Shown in pieces: positions 57,306-64,000 of a stretch of DNA of 64,000 nucleotides. The notes beneath the pieces are model-generated. The model ran no database searches. It worked only from the letters and a program-made list of their open reading frames with translations, and was not told where the DNA came from. Position numbers and translations under genes: made by a program. Each line of letters starts with the position of its first letter. Within the stretch, counting starts at the first letter, position 1. The stretch lies in the NCBI RefSeq assembly GCF_001618425.1, contig NZ_BDCU01000008.1:62001-126000 (forward strand). The letters are read 5' to 3'. This stretch comes from Nocardia fusca NBRC 14340. GTDB lineage: Bacteria > Actinomycetota > Actinomycetes > Mycobacteriales > Mycobacteriaceae.

Positions 57306-57917
57306 TCATCGACCGGAGGCCACGATGGGAACCACGTAGGCGCGGGCGAATTCGTCGAGCTGCTCGTCGGATTCCAACGGCACCAGGCCCGACGGGCAGA
57401 GGATGAACGAGTGCACGAGCCGGCACGCCACTTCCGCGCGGGTCAGCAGATCGGCGGGTTCGGTGAACAGCCCGGCGTCCGCGGCGCGGCACAGGGCGGT
57501 ATGGGCGGCCGCCACCGACATGGCGAAGACCGGACCGCCCTCCACGGTCAGTTTTTCCAGAATGCGTTCGGGCTCGACGGTCAGCATGCGCTTGACCAGC
57601 GGATGATCCCGCCACCGTGTGACGACTGTCACGAATATATCGGCAACCAGGTCGGCCAGGGTGGAGTGCCGGGTGGAGATGGCGTCGACCTCGATGAGGA
57701 CCGCGGCTACCTCTCGGCTCACGACCGCCTGCACTACATCGTCGCGGGAACCGACGCGGCGATAAATGGTGACGCGGTCGACACCGGCCTGCCTGGCGAT
57801 GTCTTCGATGGTCGTCTTCTTGACGCCGAACTCGCTGAATCTGATCAACGCCGCGTCCAGAATGCGAGCCTCGATACCGTCCTGCAGTCCGGGTGACGAT
57901 GTATACGCGGCGGACAT
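57306..57917 (-). CDS. TetR family transcriptional regulator
   Basis: 203 residues. The helix-turn-helix reads FSEFGVKKTTIEDIARQAGV then DRVTIYRRVGSRDDVV (about 28-72). C-terminal ligand domain with three Cys. It is upstream of the VOC gene on the same strand and divergent from the flavin reductase gene at 58092, either of which could be its target. The ATG has a TAGCGT box 7 nt upstream, so a leaderless start. Confidence 0.88.
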   Translation of the reverse strand: MSAAYTSSPGLQDGIEARILDAALIRFSEFGVKKTTIEDIARQAGVDRVTIYRRVGSRDDVVQAVVSREVAAVLIEVDAISTRHSTLADLVADIFVTVVTRWRDHPLVKRMLTVEPERILEKLTVEGGPVFAMSVAAAHTALCRAADAGLFTEPADLLTRAEVACRLVHSFILCPSGLVPLESDEQLDEFARAYVVPIVASGR

Positions 57918-57924
57918 GCAGTTA

Positions 57925-57930
57925 ACGCTA
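57925..57930 (-). promoter_or_regulatory. -10 box (TAGCGT) for TetR gene
   Basis: TAGCGT then TAACTGC (7 nt) then the ATG at 57917 on the minus strand. A TTGCGC about 15 nt further upstream could be the -35. Confidence 0.5.
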
Positions 57931-58091
57931 GCAAGTACCGCGTGAGCGCAAACACCTATCGGGCACTCGCAATATTGCAACATTGCTATTAATTATGTTG
58001 CGATGTAGATTCGCCGAATGGTGCAGACCAGCCGAGCAGCCGCTTGTTCCACCCTGGTGCGTCGTACATCCCGACTATCGGGAGACAACTG

Positions 58092-58898
58092 ATGGGCACC
58101 CAGGTACCGGCTCGCGGTTTCCAGATGATCGGCACGGCCGTGGACGTCTGCCGATCGATATTCGTCGCCCACCGGCCCGCCTCGTTGCTACCGCACTCGA
58201 AGGTGCTCTGGCACAGCGGATTCAACCGCAGGCTCGTGGTCGCCGCGATCCGGCGCAAGGCCGTCGACGTGGTGACCGTGATCCTGGTGGATCCCGACGG
58301 CGATCCGTTACCCGCCTGGTTACCGGGCGCCCACCTGGAACTGTCCCTACCGTCCGGGCGCCGCCGCCAGTACTCGCTGTGCGGCGACCCCCGCGACCGA
58401 TCCGCCTACCGCATCGCCGTCCGGCTCATGCCACACGGCAACGGCGGCTCGATCGAAATCCACGAAAGCCTCCGCAGCGGTGACGCACTGCGGGTCCACG
58501 GCCCCCGGCACACCTTCCCGTTCATCGACGCGGAGGAGTACCTGTTCGTCGCCGGCGGCATGGGAATCACCCCCCTCCTCCCCATGGCCCAGGCGGCCGG
58601 CCGGCGCGGCAACCTCGTCTACATCGGGCGCAGCCGGGAGTCGATGCCCTTCCTCGACCGGGTCCCCGGCGCGGTCATCCGGCCGGACGACGAGTTCGGG
58701 ACGCCGGATATGGAGGAGATCCTCGCCCGCGCGAACCCGCATGCGGCCGTGTATGTCTGCGGGCCCACCCCCATGCAGGAAGCTGCCGCGCGCGCCCTGC
58801 CGCGGGTGAACCCCACCTGCACACTGCATCTCGAACGCTACTCGGCGACGCGGGCCACCCCGCCGTCCGAAGCGGTGCCCTCCCGGCCGTTCCATTGA
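58092..58898 (+). CDS. Flavin-dependent oxidoreductase of the phthalate dioxygenase reductase type, lacking the [2Fe-2S] domain
   Basis: 268 residues. The flavin-binding barrel has RQYSLCGDP (about 96-104; RxYSL binds FMN) and the nucleotide domain has VAGGMGITPLLPM (about 155-168) and VYVCGPTPMQEA. In VanB-like reductases a ferredoxin domain follows; here the protein stops at SRPFH, where that domain would begin, so electrons would have to pass to another partner. GGGAG lies 7-8 nt before the ATG. Its end is 32 bp from the 3' end of tRNA-Ser(CGA). Confidence 0.85.
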   Translation: MGTQVPARGFQMIGTAVDVCRSIFVAHRPASLLPHSKVLWHSGFNRRLVVAAIRRKAVDVVTVILVDPDGDPLPAWLPGAHLELSLPSGRRRQYSLCGDPRDRSAYRIAVRLMPHGNGGSIEIHESLRSGDALRVHGPRHTFPFIDAEEYLFVAGGMGITPLLPMAQAAGRRGNLVYIGRSRESMPFLDRVPGAVIRPDDEFGTPDMEEILARANPHAAVYVCGPTPMQEAAARALPRVNPTCTLHLERYSATRATPPSEAVPSRPFH

Positions 58899-58900
58899 AA

Positions 58901-58925
58901 AGCCCCTCACCACAGGTAAGGGGCT
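58901..58925. terminator. Hairpin between flavin reductase gene and tRNA-Ser
   Basis: AGCCCCT paired with AGGGGCT around an 11-nt loop, 3 bp after the reductase stop and 5 bp beyond the 3' end of tRNA-Ser on the other strand; it can end both transcripts. Confidence 0.65.
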
Positions 58926-58929
58926 GAAG

Positions 58930-59017
58930 CGGTGGCGGAGGGATTTGAACCCTCGGAGGGGGGTTACCCCTCACACGCTTTCGAGGCGTGCTCCTTAGGC
59001 CGCTCGGACACGCCACC
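58930..59017 (-). tRNA. tRNA-Ser (anticodon CGA)
   Basis: 88 nt, CCA not encoded. Acceptor GGTGGCG/CGCCACC, anticodon stem CACGC/GCGTG with loop CTCGAAA (CGA), long variable arm, T arm GGTTCAAATCC. Reads UCG. Confidence 0.95.
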
Positions 59018-59117
59018 GCCCGCAACAATACCGGAACAGCCCCGTATCCCTAAATCGGGGTTCCGACCTGCGAACTTTCCCGGCGCCCACACGCGCGGGA
59101 CCCTCTCCGGAGAAGCC

Positions 59118-59579
59118 TCAGCGCTGGGTCCGGAAGAACTCGTCGAGAATCGCCGCGCATTCGGTCTCCAGGATCCCGCCGCGCACCTGGGGACGATGGT
59201 TGAGACGCCGGTCGCGGACCACATCCCACAGCGAACCGACCGCCCCCGTCTTCGGCTCCCACGCCCCGAACAGCAGCCGCTCCACCCGGGCCGCCACCAG
59301 CGCGCCGGCGCACATGGTGCACGGCTCCAGAGTCACCGCGAGAGTGGTGCCGGTGAGCCGCCAGCCGTCGCCGTGCACCGCCGCCGCGCGGCGCAGGGCC
59401 AGCACCTCGGCATGCGCGGTGGGGTCACCGGAGGCCTCACGCGCATTGGTGGCGCGGGCCAGCTCCCGACCCTGGTCGTCGAACACCACCGCGCCCACGG
59501 GAACATCCCGCGGATCGGCGGTGGCGGCGACGGCGAGGGCCGTACGCACCATCTCGATATCGGCGAGCGGAACGCTCAC
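59118..59579 (-). CDS. tadA: tRNA adenosine(34) deaminase
   Basis: 153 residues. TadA converts A34 to inosine in tRNA-Arg(ACG), a gene for which is at 53096. The zinc and catalytic residues are in TAHAEVLAL (His and Glu) and EPCTMCAGA (two Cys). Starts with GTG one base after the stop of the upstream associated gene, so the two are coupled. Length is normal. Confidence 0.95.
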   Translation of the reverse strand: MSVPLADIEMVRTALAVAATADPRDVPVGAVVFDDQGRELARATNAREASGDPTAHAEVLALRRAAAVHGDGWRLTGTTLAVTLEPCTMCAGALVAARVERLLFGAWEPKTGAVGSLWDVVRDRRLNHRPQVRGGILETECAAILDEFFRTQR

Positions 59580-59580
59580 C

Positions 59581-60120
59581 TCAGCGGGGCAGTTTGTCGA
59601 GCACCGCGGAGAACTCCGACGCGAAGCCCAGCCGCTGGGCGATCATCGCCAACTGTTCGTCGGGATAGAGATCGGTCTCGGCGAGGATCACACTGAGCAC
59701 CGGTTCGGGCAGGCCCAGATCGGCCAGAACGGCGAGGTCGCCCTCCTCCCACGGTTCGACATCGTCGAGTTCGTCGGGATCGATATCGGGGATCTCGATA
59801 TGGAGTTCCTCGAGGACATCGGCGGCGATGTCGTAGTCGATCGCCGCGGTCGCGTCCGACACCAGCAGCCGGGTACCGCTGGGAGCGGGCCGGACCACGA
59901 TGAAGAACTCGTCGTCGACGTCCAGGAGTCCGAAGACCGCGCCGGAGGAACGCAGAGCTTTCAGCTCGTTCTCCGCGGCCGACAGGGTGGTGAGCGCGGC
60001 CGAGGTCAACGGAGTGCACCGCCAGGTACCGTCTTCCCGGACAACGGCCACCGCGAACCCTTCCACGTCGTCGTAATCATCCGACGCCGCCCTGTTCGTC
60101 CCCGAGCGCTGTGCTGCCAT
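59581..60120 (-). CDS. tRNA adenosine deaminase-associated protein
   Basis: 179 residues, actinobacterial family found next to tadA (Rv3753c position). Acidic, with FAVAVVREDGTWRCTPL near the start, a strongly acidic segment (DIDPDELDDVEPWEEGDLAVL) and a C-terminal LYPDEQLAMIAQRLGF. Its role is not known; genetic linkage suggests help with tRNA deamination. ATG at 60120 is chosen; the frame is open upstream without coding character. Divergent from tyrA. Confidence 0.88.
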   Translation of the reverse strand: MAAQRSGTNRAASDDYDDVEGFAVAVVREDGTWRCTPLTSAALTTLSAAENELKALRSSGAVFGLLDVDDEFFIVVRPAPSGTRLLVSDATAAIDYDIAADVLEELHIEIPDIDPDELDDVEPWEEGDLAVLADLGLPEPVLSVILAETDLYPDEQLAMIAQRLGFASEFSAVLDKLPR

Positions 60121-60178
60121 GGGCGCAACGGTAGTCGGCCCGGGGCCGTTAGATGAAGTCGTATGCGAATCTGTTCCG

Positions 60179-61147
60179 GTGACTGCTGACGACCATACGG
60201 CGCTCTGTGTTCTCGGAACGGGTTTGATCGGCGGCTCGCTGCTGCGTGCGGCGACCGCCGCCGGTCGGACGTGCTGGGGATACAACCGCTCGGCGCCGGG
60301 CGTGGCGGCGGCCCGTACCTCGGGTTTCGATGTCGGCGACGATCTCGCTGCGGTATTGCGCCGGGCCGCCGAGGCCGATGCTCTGATCGTGGTGGCGGTG
60401 CCGATGCCGGCGGTGCACGCGATGCTCGACGCGATCGCCGAATACGCGCCGGGGTGCGCGCTGACCGATGTGGTGAGTGTGAAGGCCCCTGTCGCGGCGG
60501 CCGTGCGGCGGTACGGGCTCGAAGCCCGCTACGTCGGTGGGCACCCGATGGCGGGCACCGCCGAATCGGGTTGGCAGGCAACCGATGCGGAGCTGTTCCG
60601 CGGCGCGGCATGGGCGGTCGGGGTGGACCCGGGCACCGACGCGGACGTCTGGACACGGGTCACGCGGCTGGCCCTGGACTGCGGTGCGGTGGCCGTCCCC
60701 GTGACCGCCTCCGAACACGACCGCGCCGTGGCCCGGATCTCCCATCTACCGCATGTGCTCGCCGAGGCGCTGGCGGTGGCCGGGGCCCGCGGCGGGGACC
60801 TCGCGCTCGGATTGGCGGCGGGGTCGTTCCGGGACGGCACGCGGGTCGCGGGCACCGCACCCGATCTGGTGCGGGCGATCTGCGAACCCAACTCCGAGGC
60901 ACTGCTGGCGGTACTGGACGAGACGCTGACCGCGCTGGGTGAGGCCAGGGAGTCACTGAGCGCGCAGACCTCCCTCGCCGACCTGACCGCGGCCGGTCAC
61001 GCCGCCCGGCAGCGCTACGAAACGGCCGAACGCTGGGAGATCACCGACGTCTTTCCGGGCGCGCCGGGCTGGCTGGAGAAACTGCAGGAAGCGGGCCGGG
61101 CGGGCGGGGTCCTAACCCACCTCCCGGTGGCTCCGGCCGGCGATTGA
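60179..61147 (+). CDS. tyrA: Prephenate dehydrogenase
   Basis: 322 residues. Oxidatively decarboxylates prephenate to 4-hydroxyphenylpyruvate with NAD in tyrosine synthesis. The N-terminal dinucleotide fold has CVLGTGLIGGSLLRAA; GGHPMAGTAESGW contains the catalytic His region, and SEHDRAVARISHLPHVLAEAL is the dimerisation/catalytic helix segment. GTG at 60179 is chosen because the fold begins there. The aromatic aminotransferase at 50963 could do the following step. Divergent from the TadA-associated gene, 58 bp apart. Confidence 0.92.
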   Translation: MTADDHTALCVLGTGLIGGSLLRAATAAGRTCWGYNRSAPGVAAARTSGFDVGDDLAAVLRRAAEADALIVVAVPMPAVHAMLDAIAEYAPGCALTDVVSVKAPVAAAVRRYGLEARYVGGHPMAGTAESGWQATDAELFRGAAWAVGVDPGTDADVWTRVTRLALDCGAVAVPVTASEHDRAVARISHLPHVLAEALAVAGARGGDLALGLAAGSFRDGTRVAGTAPDLVRAICEPNSEALLAVLDETLTALGEARESLSAQTSLADLTAAGHAARQRYETAERWEITDVFPGAPGWLEKLQEAGRAGGVLTHLPVAPAGD

Positions 61148-61154
61148 CCCGTAC

Positions 61155-61769
61155 TCAGACCCGCTCGGCCAGGCCCGGATAGTCCAAGACGAAACCGTCG
61201 GGATCGACGGTGAGGGTCGCGCTGGACACCGGCGAAAGAACGCTGATCCCGTCTCCGGCGCTGCTGTAGGTGAGATCGGCCTCCTGCACCGTCAGCTCCG
61301 GCAACCGGACATAGACCACCGGGACCTGCACATCCTCCATGGCGTGCTGCAGGTCGAACCGGCGGATGGGCAGGGTGTTGAAGAACGGGCTGAGCACCAC
61401 ATCCGCGTCCAGGGCACCACCGAACATGGACCGGATATGGGTGCCGGTGGCGTCGACGAGCCAGTAGTTCTCCTCGTCGCGGGCCAGGGACGCGTGCCGC
61501 TCCCCGGCGGCGGTGGTGCTGCTCATCGACAGCCGCCTGGTCGCCCCGTTCTCGTCGGTGACCAGGTCGTAGGAGGCGCTGAACGCGGTGTGCTCGCCGC
61601 AGCCGCTGCCGATGATGCGGCCGCTGGCGCGGATCCGGTTGCCGTTGAGCGTTACGCGAACCGATTCCATCCGCGAGCCGTCGTGCGCACGCCAGGTGAG
61701 AACCGCGGGCCACCGCCCGGCGGCCGGCGTCGCCGCCGGTCCGGGGGTTACGTCGCTCGATTGCGTCAC
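61155..61769 (-). CDS. Putative glycolipid-binding domain protein
   Basis: 204 residues. A beta-rich domain (VTLNGNRIRASGRIIGS; SASYDLVTDENGATRRLSM; FFNTLPIRRFDL; VVYVRLPELTVQEADLTYSS) matches the putative glycolipid-binding family (PF06475), which is a beta-barrel of unknown cellular role. No clear signal peptide. GTG at 61769 has GGTGG about 5 nt upstream; ATG at 61808 is possible. Its stop is 7 bp from the tyrA stop (convergent). Confidence 0.78.
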   Translation of the reverse strand: MTQSSDVTPGPAATPAAGRWPAVLTWRAHDGSRMESVRVTLNGNRIRASGRIIGSGCGEHTAFSASYDLVTDENGATRRLSMSSTTAAGERHASLARDEENYWLVDATGTHIRSMFGGALDADVVLSPFFNTLPIRRFDLQHAMEDVQVPVVYVRLPELTVQEADLTYSSAGDGISVLSPVSSATLTVDPDGFVLDYPGLAERV

Positions 61770-62117
61770 GTGTCCACCGTACGCAACACCCGCGCCCACA
61801 GCGCTCATACGGGCCGTATTCCGCGTCGCACGACGCCGGCTCCGGCCTACCCCACATGACGCCGGTGAGCGAGCGGGTACGACCCGGTTACTCTCCCCGG
61901 CGAGTGTATGGACAGCCGCTCCGGCACGTCACCGGGCCAACGGTCGGGTAACACCGTGCGCTGCCCACCGGCGAGAGTCCGACAGCATCGGATTCTGTAG
62001 GTTGATGTGGAGTGCTTGCGATCCCCGGTGACGACGGTCGCGGCGCGGGGAGTCCGACGACTCGGCAACGCGATCTACACCGCGAGCGGTGACCGCTCGG
62101 ACGACGGCACAACTTCC
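61770..62117. other. Intergenic region
   Basis: 348 bp between the glycolipid-binding-type gene and the ESX-like operon. It contains GC-rich inverted pieces but no gene, tRNA or riboswitch that I recognise. Confidence 0.4.
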
Positions 62118-62714
62118 TCAGTCCCGAGACTCTGCTCGAAGCCGATCGACCGCGGTGACGAAGTCCGGGTGCGCCGACACGATCAACTGCTCGGTCGAAT
62201 CGGTCAACCAGACATCCGCGAAGTAATCGGACCGCATCCAGGCGACCACGCCGACAGCCAGCGCGATGGGGAAGCATCCGGGCACGGCGGCGAACCCCAG
62301 GGGCACATAGAGCTGCTCGACCCCGAAAAGGACCGCGGCTACCAGCGCCCCGATCGTCACTACGACGGCCGACAGCATCAGCAGCGCAATCCGCTGGAAC
62401 CGACGGACCTCGGCCAGGCAGTATTCACAGGCCGGGCATTCGAATCGGAGGCGGGCCTGTACCCCGTAGTTCTCCTGAGGTTTCCAGGGCAGCCTGATCG
62501 ATCCGAGGAAAACCCGCATAGTCGGAATCTCCGACCCCGGCTGTCCCATGGAATTCACTACGAAAGGCCGACTCTCGATGGATGGCAGGCCGTGTTCACT
62601 GCACACATCGGGTAGGGACTCGGCGAGTTTCAGTTCGAGCGGTGCGGTGGAGAGAATCGGGACACGGTCCGGGTCCGATTCCGTATCGAAGAGCACTTTC
62701 TTCCGCCCGGTCAC
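62118..62714 (-). CDS. Membrane protein with Cys cluster, unknown
   Basis: 198 residues. A soluble N-terminal part ends in CPACEYC (about residues 95-101), which may bind zinc; two transmembrane segments follow (ALLMLSAVVVTIGALVAAVLF and FAAVPGCFPIALAVGVVAWM), then a soluble tail. It overlaps the preceding gene by 4 bp (ATGA) and is the last gene of the operon. Function unknown. Confidence 0.7.
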   Translation of the reverse strand: MTGRKKVLFDTESDPDRVPILSTAPLELKLAESLPDVCSEHGLPSIESRPFVVNSMGQPGSEIPTMRVFLGSIRLPWKPQENYGVQARLRFECPACEYCLAEVRRFQRIALLMLSAVVVTIGALVAAVLFGVEQLYVPLGFAAVPGCFPIALAVGVVAWMRSDYFADVWLTDSTEQLIVSAHPDFVTAVDRLRAESRD

Positions 62715-63244
62715 CGCATCCAGCCGTTCTGCCAGCGATCACGGAAGTAGAGGTCGTCCTCATCTGGTTCATCGGGGGTGACGACCTCGTCGCGATAGGA
62801 CCTGCGTCCCCCCGGCCGTGCGCTTCCCACTGGGGACGCGGGCGGTTGCGGCGCTACCTGTGGTGGTTGCGGCGCTACCTGTGGTGGTTGCGGCGCTACC
62901 TGTGACGGCTCGGCCGACGGTACCGGGCCGGACCACGTCGACGGCTGATCGCGGAGCTGGTCGAGCTGTCGTTGTCCCTGGGCCGCGAGCCGCTGCCGTT
63001 CCTCCTCGGGCATCTCCGCGAACTGCTGCATCGCCGCGGGCATGGTCTGATCGAGAACCACGTTGAATGCGTCGCTGTGCATCAACTCCCGGGCGCTGGC
63101 CCGGCCGTCGAGGATGGCACGGATCTGGTCTTTCAGCCGCGGGTCGGTGGTACCCGCCATGATGACCTCGAGCGCCTTCGAGAGTTGACGCGAAACCCCG
63201 ATATCACCACGCGCGAGGTCGTGCACCGGCTCTGGTGAACTCAC
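62711..63244 (-). CDS. Unknown protein with QVAPQPP repeats, second-last gene of ESX-like operon
   Basis: 177 residues. Helical N-terminal half (SKALEVIMAGTTDPRLKDQIR; DQTMPAAMQQFAEMPEEERQRL) then three QVAPQPP repeats and an acidic C-terminus ending DRWQNGWMR. GTG start one base after the stop of the WXG-like gene. Similar proteins accompany WXG-type genes in Nocardia and relatives, but no function is known to me. Confidence 0.65.
   Translation of the reverse strand: MSSPEPVHDLARGDIGVSRQLSKALEVIMAGTTDPRLKDQIRAILDGRASARELMHSDAFNVVLDQTMPAAMQQFAEMPEEERQRLAAQGQRQLDQLRDQPSTWSGPVPSAEPSQVAPQPPQVAPQPPQVAPQPPASPVGSARPGGRRSYRDEVVTPDEPDEDDLYFRDRWQNGWMR
62848..62908 (-). repeat. 21-bp tandem repeat, nearly three units
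   Basis: Units of 21 bp (plus strand GCGGCGCTACCTGTGGTGGT plus one base) repeat almost exactly and encode QVAPQPP. Confidence 0.85.
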
Positions 63245-63245
63245 T

Positions 63246-63971
63246 TCAGGCCCCCGGATGGTCGTAGGAGTTCTGCGGCAGTGTGGGCAGATCGCCGGAT
63301 TGGATCGTGCCCAGGCCCGCGTAGATGAGCCCGGCCGTCCCTTCCAGGCCGATATAGAGGGCGGACAGTTTCGAGACCATCATGTTGAATTCCGCGATCG
63401 CCCTGAGAGTGGTCAGGGTAGCGGCCGCGACCAGCGCCGCAGTAGCGACGACCCCGACGCCGGTGGCCGCGGAAACCTTGACCGCAGCCCATTCGATGAT
63501 CGCGATCGCGCCGATATCCAGGAGCGTCTGTACCGAATCGCCGATCGTCTTCGCGCCGTAGTACGCGGCGTTCGCATAGTTCTTGATCTCGTCGGCAACA
63601 GCGTTCAAGGCATCGACCTGAGCCGTGACCGCGGTCGCCAACTCGGCGAAGTACGTCTGCGCGTTCGACGCCGCGTTGCCGTCCCAGGTCGGGTCGACCG
63701 CCTCGGCCGCTTTCTCCACCTCGGCGGCGAAGCCGGTGTTGTATGCCGCGAGATTCTCGACAGCCACGCCCGCTCGCTGCAGCGCTTCCCAATCGCCGGC
63801 GATCTTCTGCGAGAACCATTCCACCGGGTCCACGCCGACAACGTTCTTGAGCCAGGTACACGCCCAGTACGTCGGTGAGATCTCGTTGGAGGTCACGAGA
63901 AACTCGAACTTGTCGTTCATCGGATCTTCGAGCGCGGGCTCGGCCAGTTTCTCGACAGGTGCGCCGGCCAT
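63246..63971 (-). CDS. WXG100-like ESX-type protein with hydrophobic C-terminus
   Basis: 241 residues from ATG at 63971 (GTG at 63974 is alternative). The first half is helical with the turn DPTWDGNAASNAQTYFAEL (WDG at about 97-99), the WXG hairpin of type VII substrates. The second half has hydrophobic helices (VSAATGVGVVATAALVAAATL) that may insert into a membrane. The start overlaps the stop of the gene before it (TGATG), so it belongs to an operon that begins outside the window. Confidence 0.75.
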   Translation of the reverse strand: MAGAPVEKLAEPALEDPMNDKFEFLVTSNEISPTYWACTWLKNVVGVDPVEWFSQKIAGDWEALQRAGVAVENLAAYNTGFAAEVEKAAEAVDPTWDGNAASNAQTYFAELATAVTAQVDALNAVADEIKNYANAAYYGAKTIGDSVQTLLDIGAIAIIEWAAVKVSAATGVGVVATAALVAAATLTTLRAIAEFNMMVSKLSALYIGLEGTAGLIYAGLGTIQSGDLPTLPQNSYDHPGA

Positions 63972-64000
63972 CACTTACCGGCCTCGTAGGTGCGATCCAA
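63971..64000 (-). CDS. C-terminal end of a gene cut by the window edge
   Basis: The last nine codons (LDRTYEAGK) and TGA of an ORF that overlaps the next ATG by TGATG. The overlap suggests the first visible gene of the ESX-like operon. Too short to identify. Confidence 0.5.
   Translation of the reverse strand: MDRTYEAGK

Noticed and set aside
53176..58925. Integrative element or prophage
   Set aside because: The segment lies between tRNA genes but has no integrase, transposase, phage gene or visible attachment repeats.
61770..62117. Possible riboswitch or small RNA
   Set aside because: Several GC-rich inverted pieces are present, but no known riboswitch core was found and no gene in the right direction follows.
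62848..62908. Possible regulatory tandem repeat
   Set aside because: It lies inside a gene and encodes QVAPQPP repeats.

Overview
The window is high-GC actinobacterial chromosome. Gene content and order point to a mycolic-acid-containing member of the Mycobacteriales, most likely Nocardia or a close relative. Reasons: ESX/WXG-type secretion partners, MMPL transporters, mycothiol-type enzymes, a PknK-like kinase, a TmsA/TmsB pair for methyl-branched fatty acids, many GTG starts, and many start codons 6-8 nt downstream of a TAnnnT -10 box (leaderless transcripts). Several blocks keep the gene order known from Mycobacterium tuberculosis: recR-ybaB-SRPBCC-FAD oxidase-fatty acid methyltransferase, dnaX, the aspartate aminotransferase next to ffs and tRNA-Ser, and tyrA next to tadA. 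These names come from recognising family motifs, not from a database search.

Layout. 0-5.1 kb: recR (cut by the left edge), ybaB, a small secreted protein, an SRPBCC protein and the tmsA-tmsB operon. 5.1-13 kb: a 1285-residue kinase/STAND-ATPase protein (PknK-like) and the fadA-fadB beta-oxidation operon. 13.1-21.7 kb: dnaX, an MMPL-TetR operon with a candidate operator, a zinc metallopeptidase and a DUF2207 membrane protein. 21.7-26.6 kb: a ROK-family regulator with a leaderless Cys-rich leader ORF, an operator array of 14-bp boxes spaced 24 bp, and a divergent ESX-related operon (EspC-like, PPE-like, EspG-like). 26.6-34 kb: a HhH-GPD protein, a methyltransferase, aspartate aminotransferase, SRP RNA, a membrane protein at the lucA (Rv3723) position, tRNA-Ser(GGA), a WS/DGAT-like acyltransferase and an orphan DUF397 gene in AT-rich DNA. 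34.2-39.5 kb: a queuosine-related set (gluQ, a YhhQ-type precursor transporter, tgt) with RDD and DUF4190 membrane proteins between them. 39.6-47.1 kb: an Rrf2 regulator with a heterodimeric ABC exporter, then a TetR/MMPL divergent pair around a perfect palindrome. 47.3-49.6 kb: dcm-vsr and a DinB/maleylpyruvate isomerase-type protein. 49.9-52.9 kb: a secreted mycolyltransferase-like esterase, an aromatic/histidinol-phosphate aminotransferase and an unusual dienelactone-hydrolase-like protein.

53-59 kb lies between tRNA-Ser(GCT)/tRNA-Arg(ACG) and tRNA-Ser(CGA) and looks accessory. It holds a frameshifted hydrolase remnant, an epoxide-hydrolase fold that has lost its catalytic residues, a small unknown protein, an APC permease, a VOC protein, a TetR regulator and a flavin reductase without its ferredoxin domain. 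59-61.8 kb returns to core genes (tadA, its associated protein, tyrA, a glycolipid-binding-type protein). 62.1-64 kb is a leftward ESX/WXG-type operon running off the right edge.

Most worth following up: the ROK/leader-ORF/operator-array/ESX module at 21.7-26.6 kb, the apparent pseudoenzyme at 53.7-54.8 kb, and the queuosine salvage neighbourhood at 34.8-39.5 kb.
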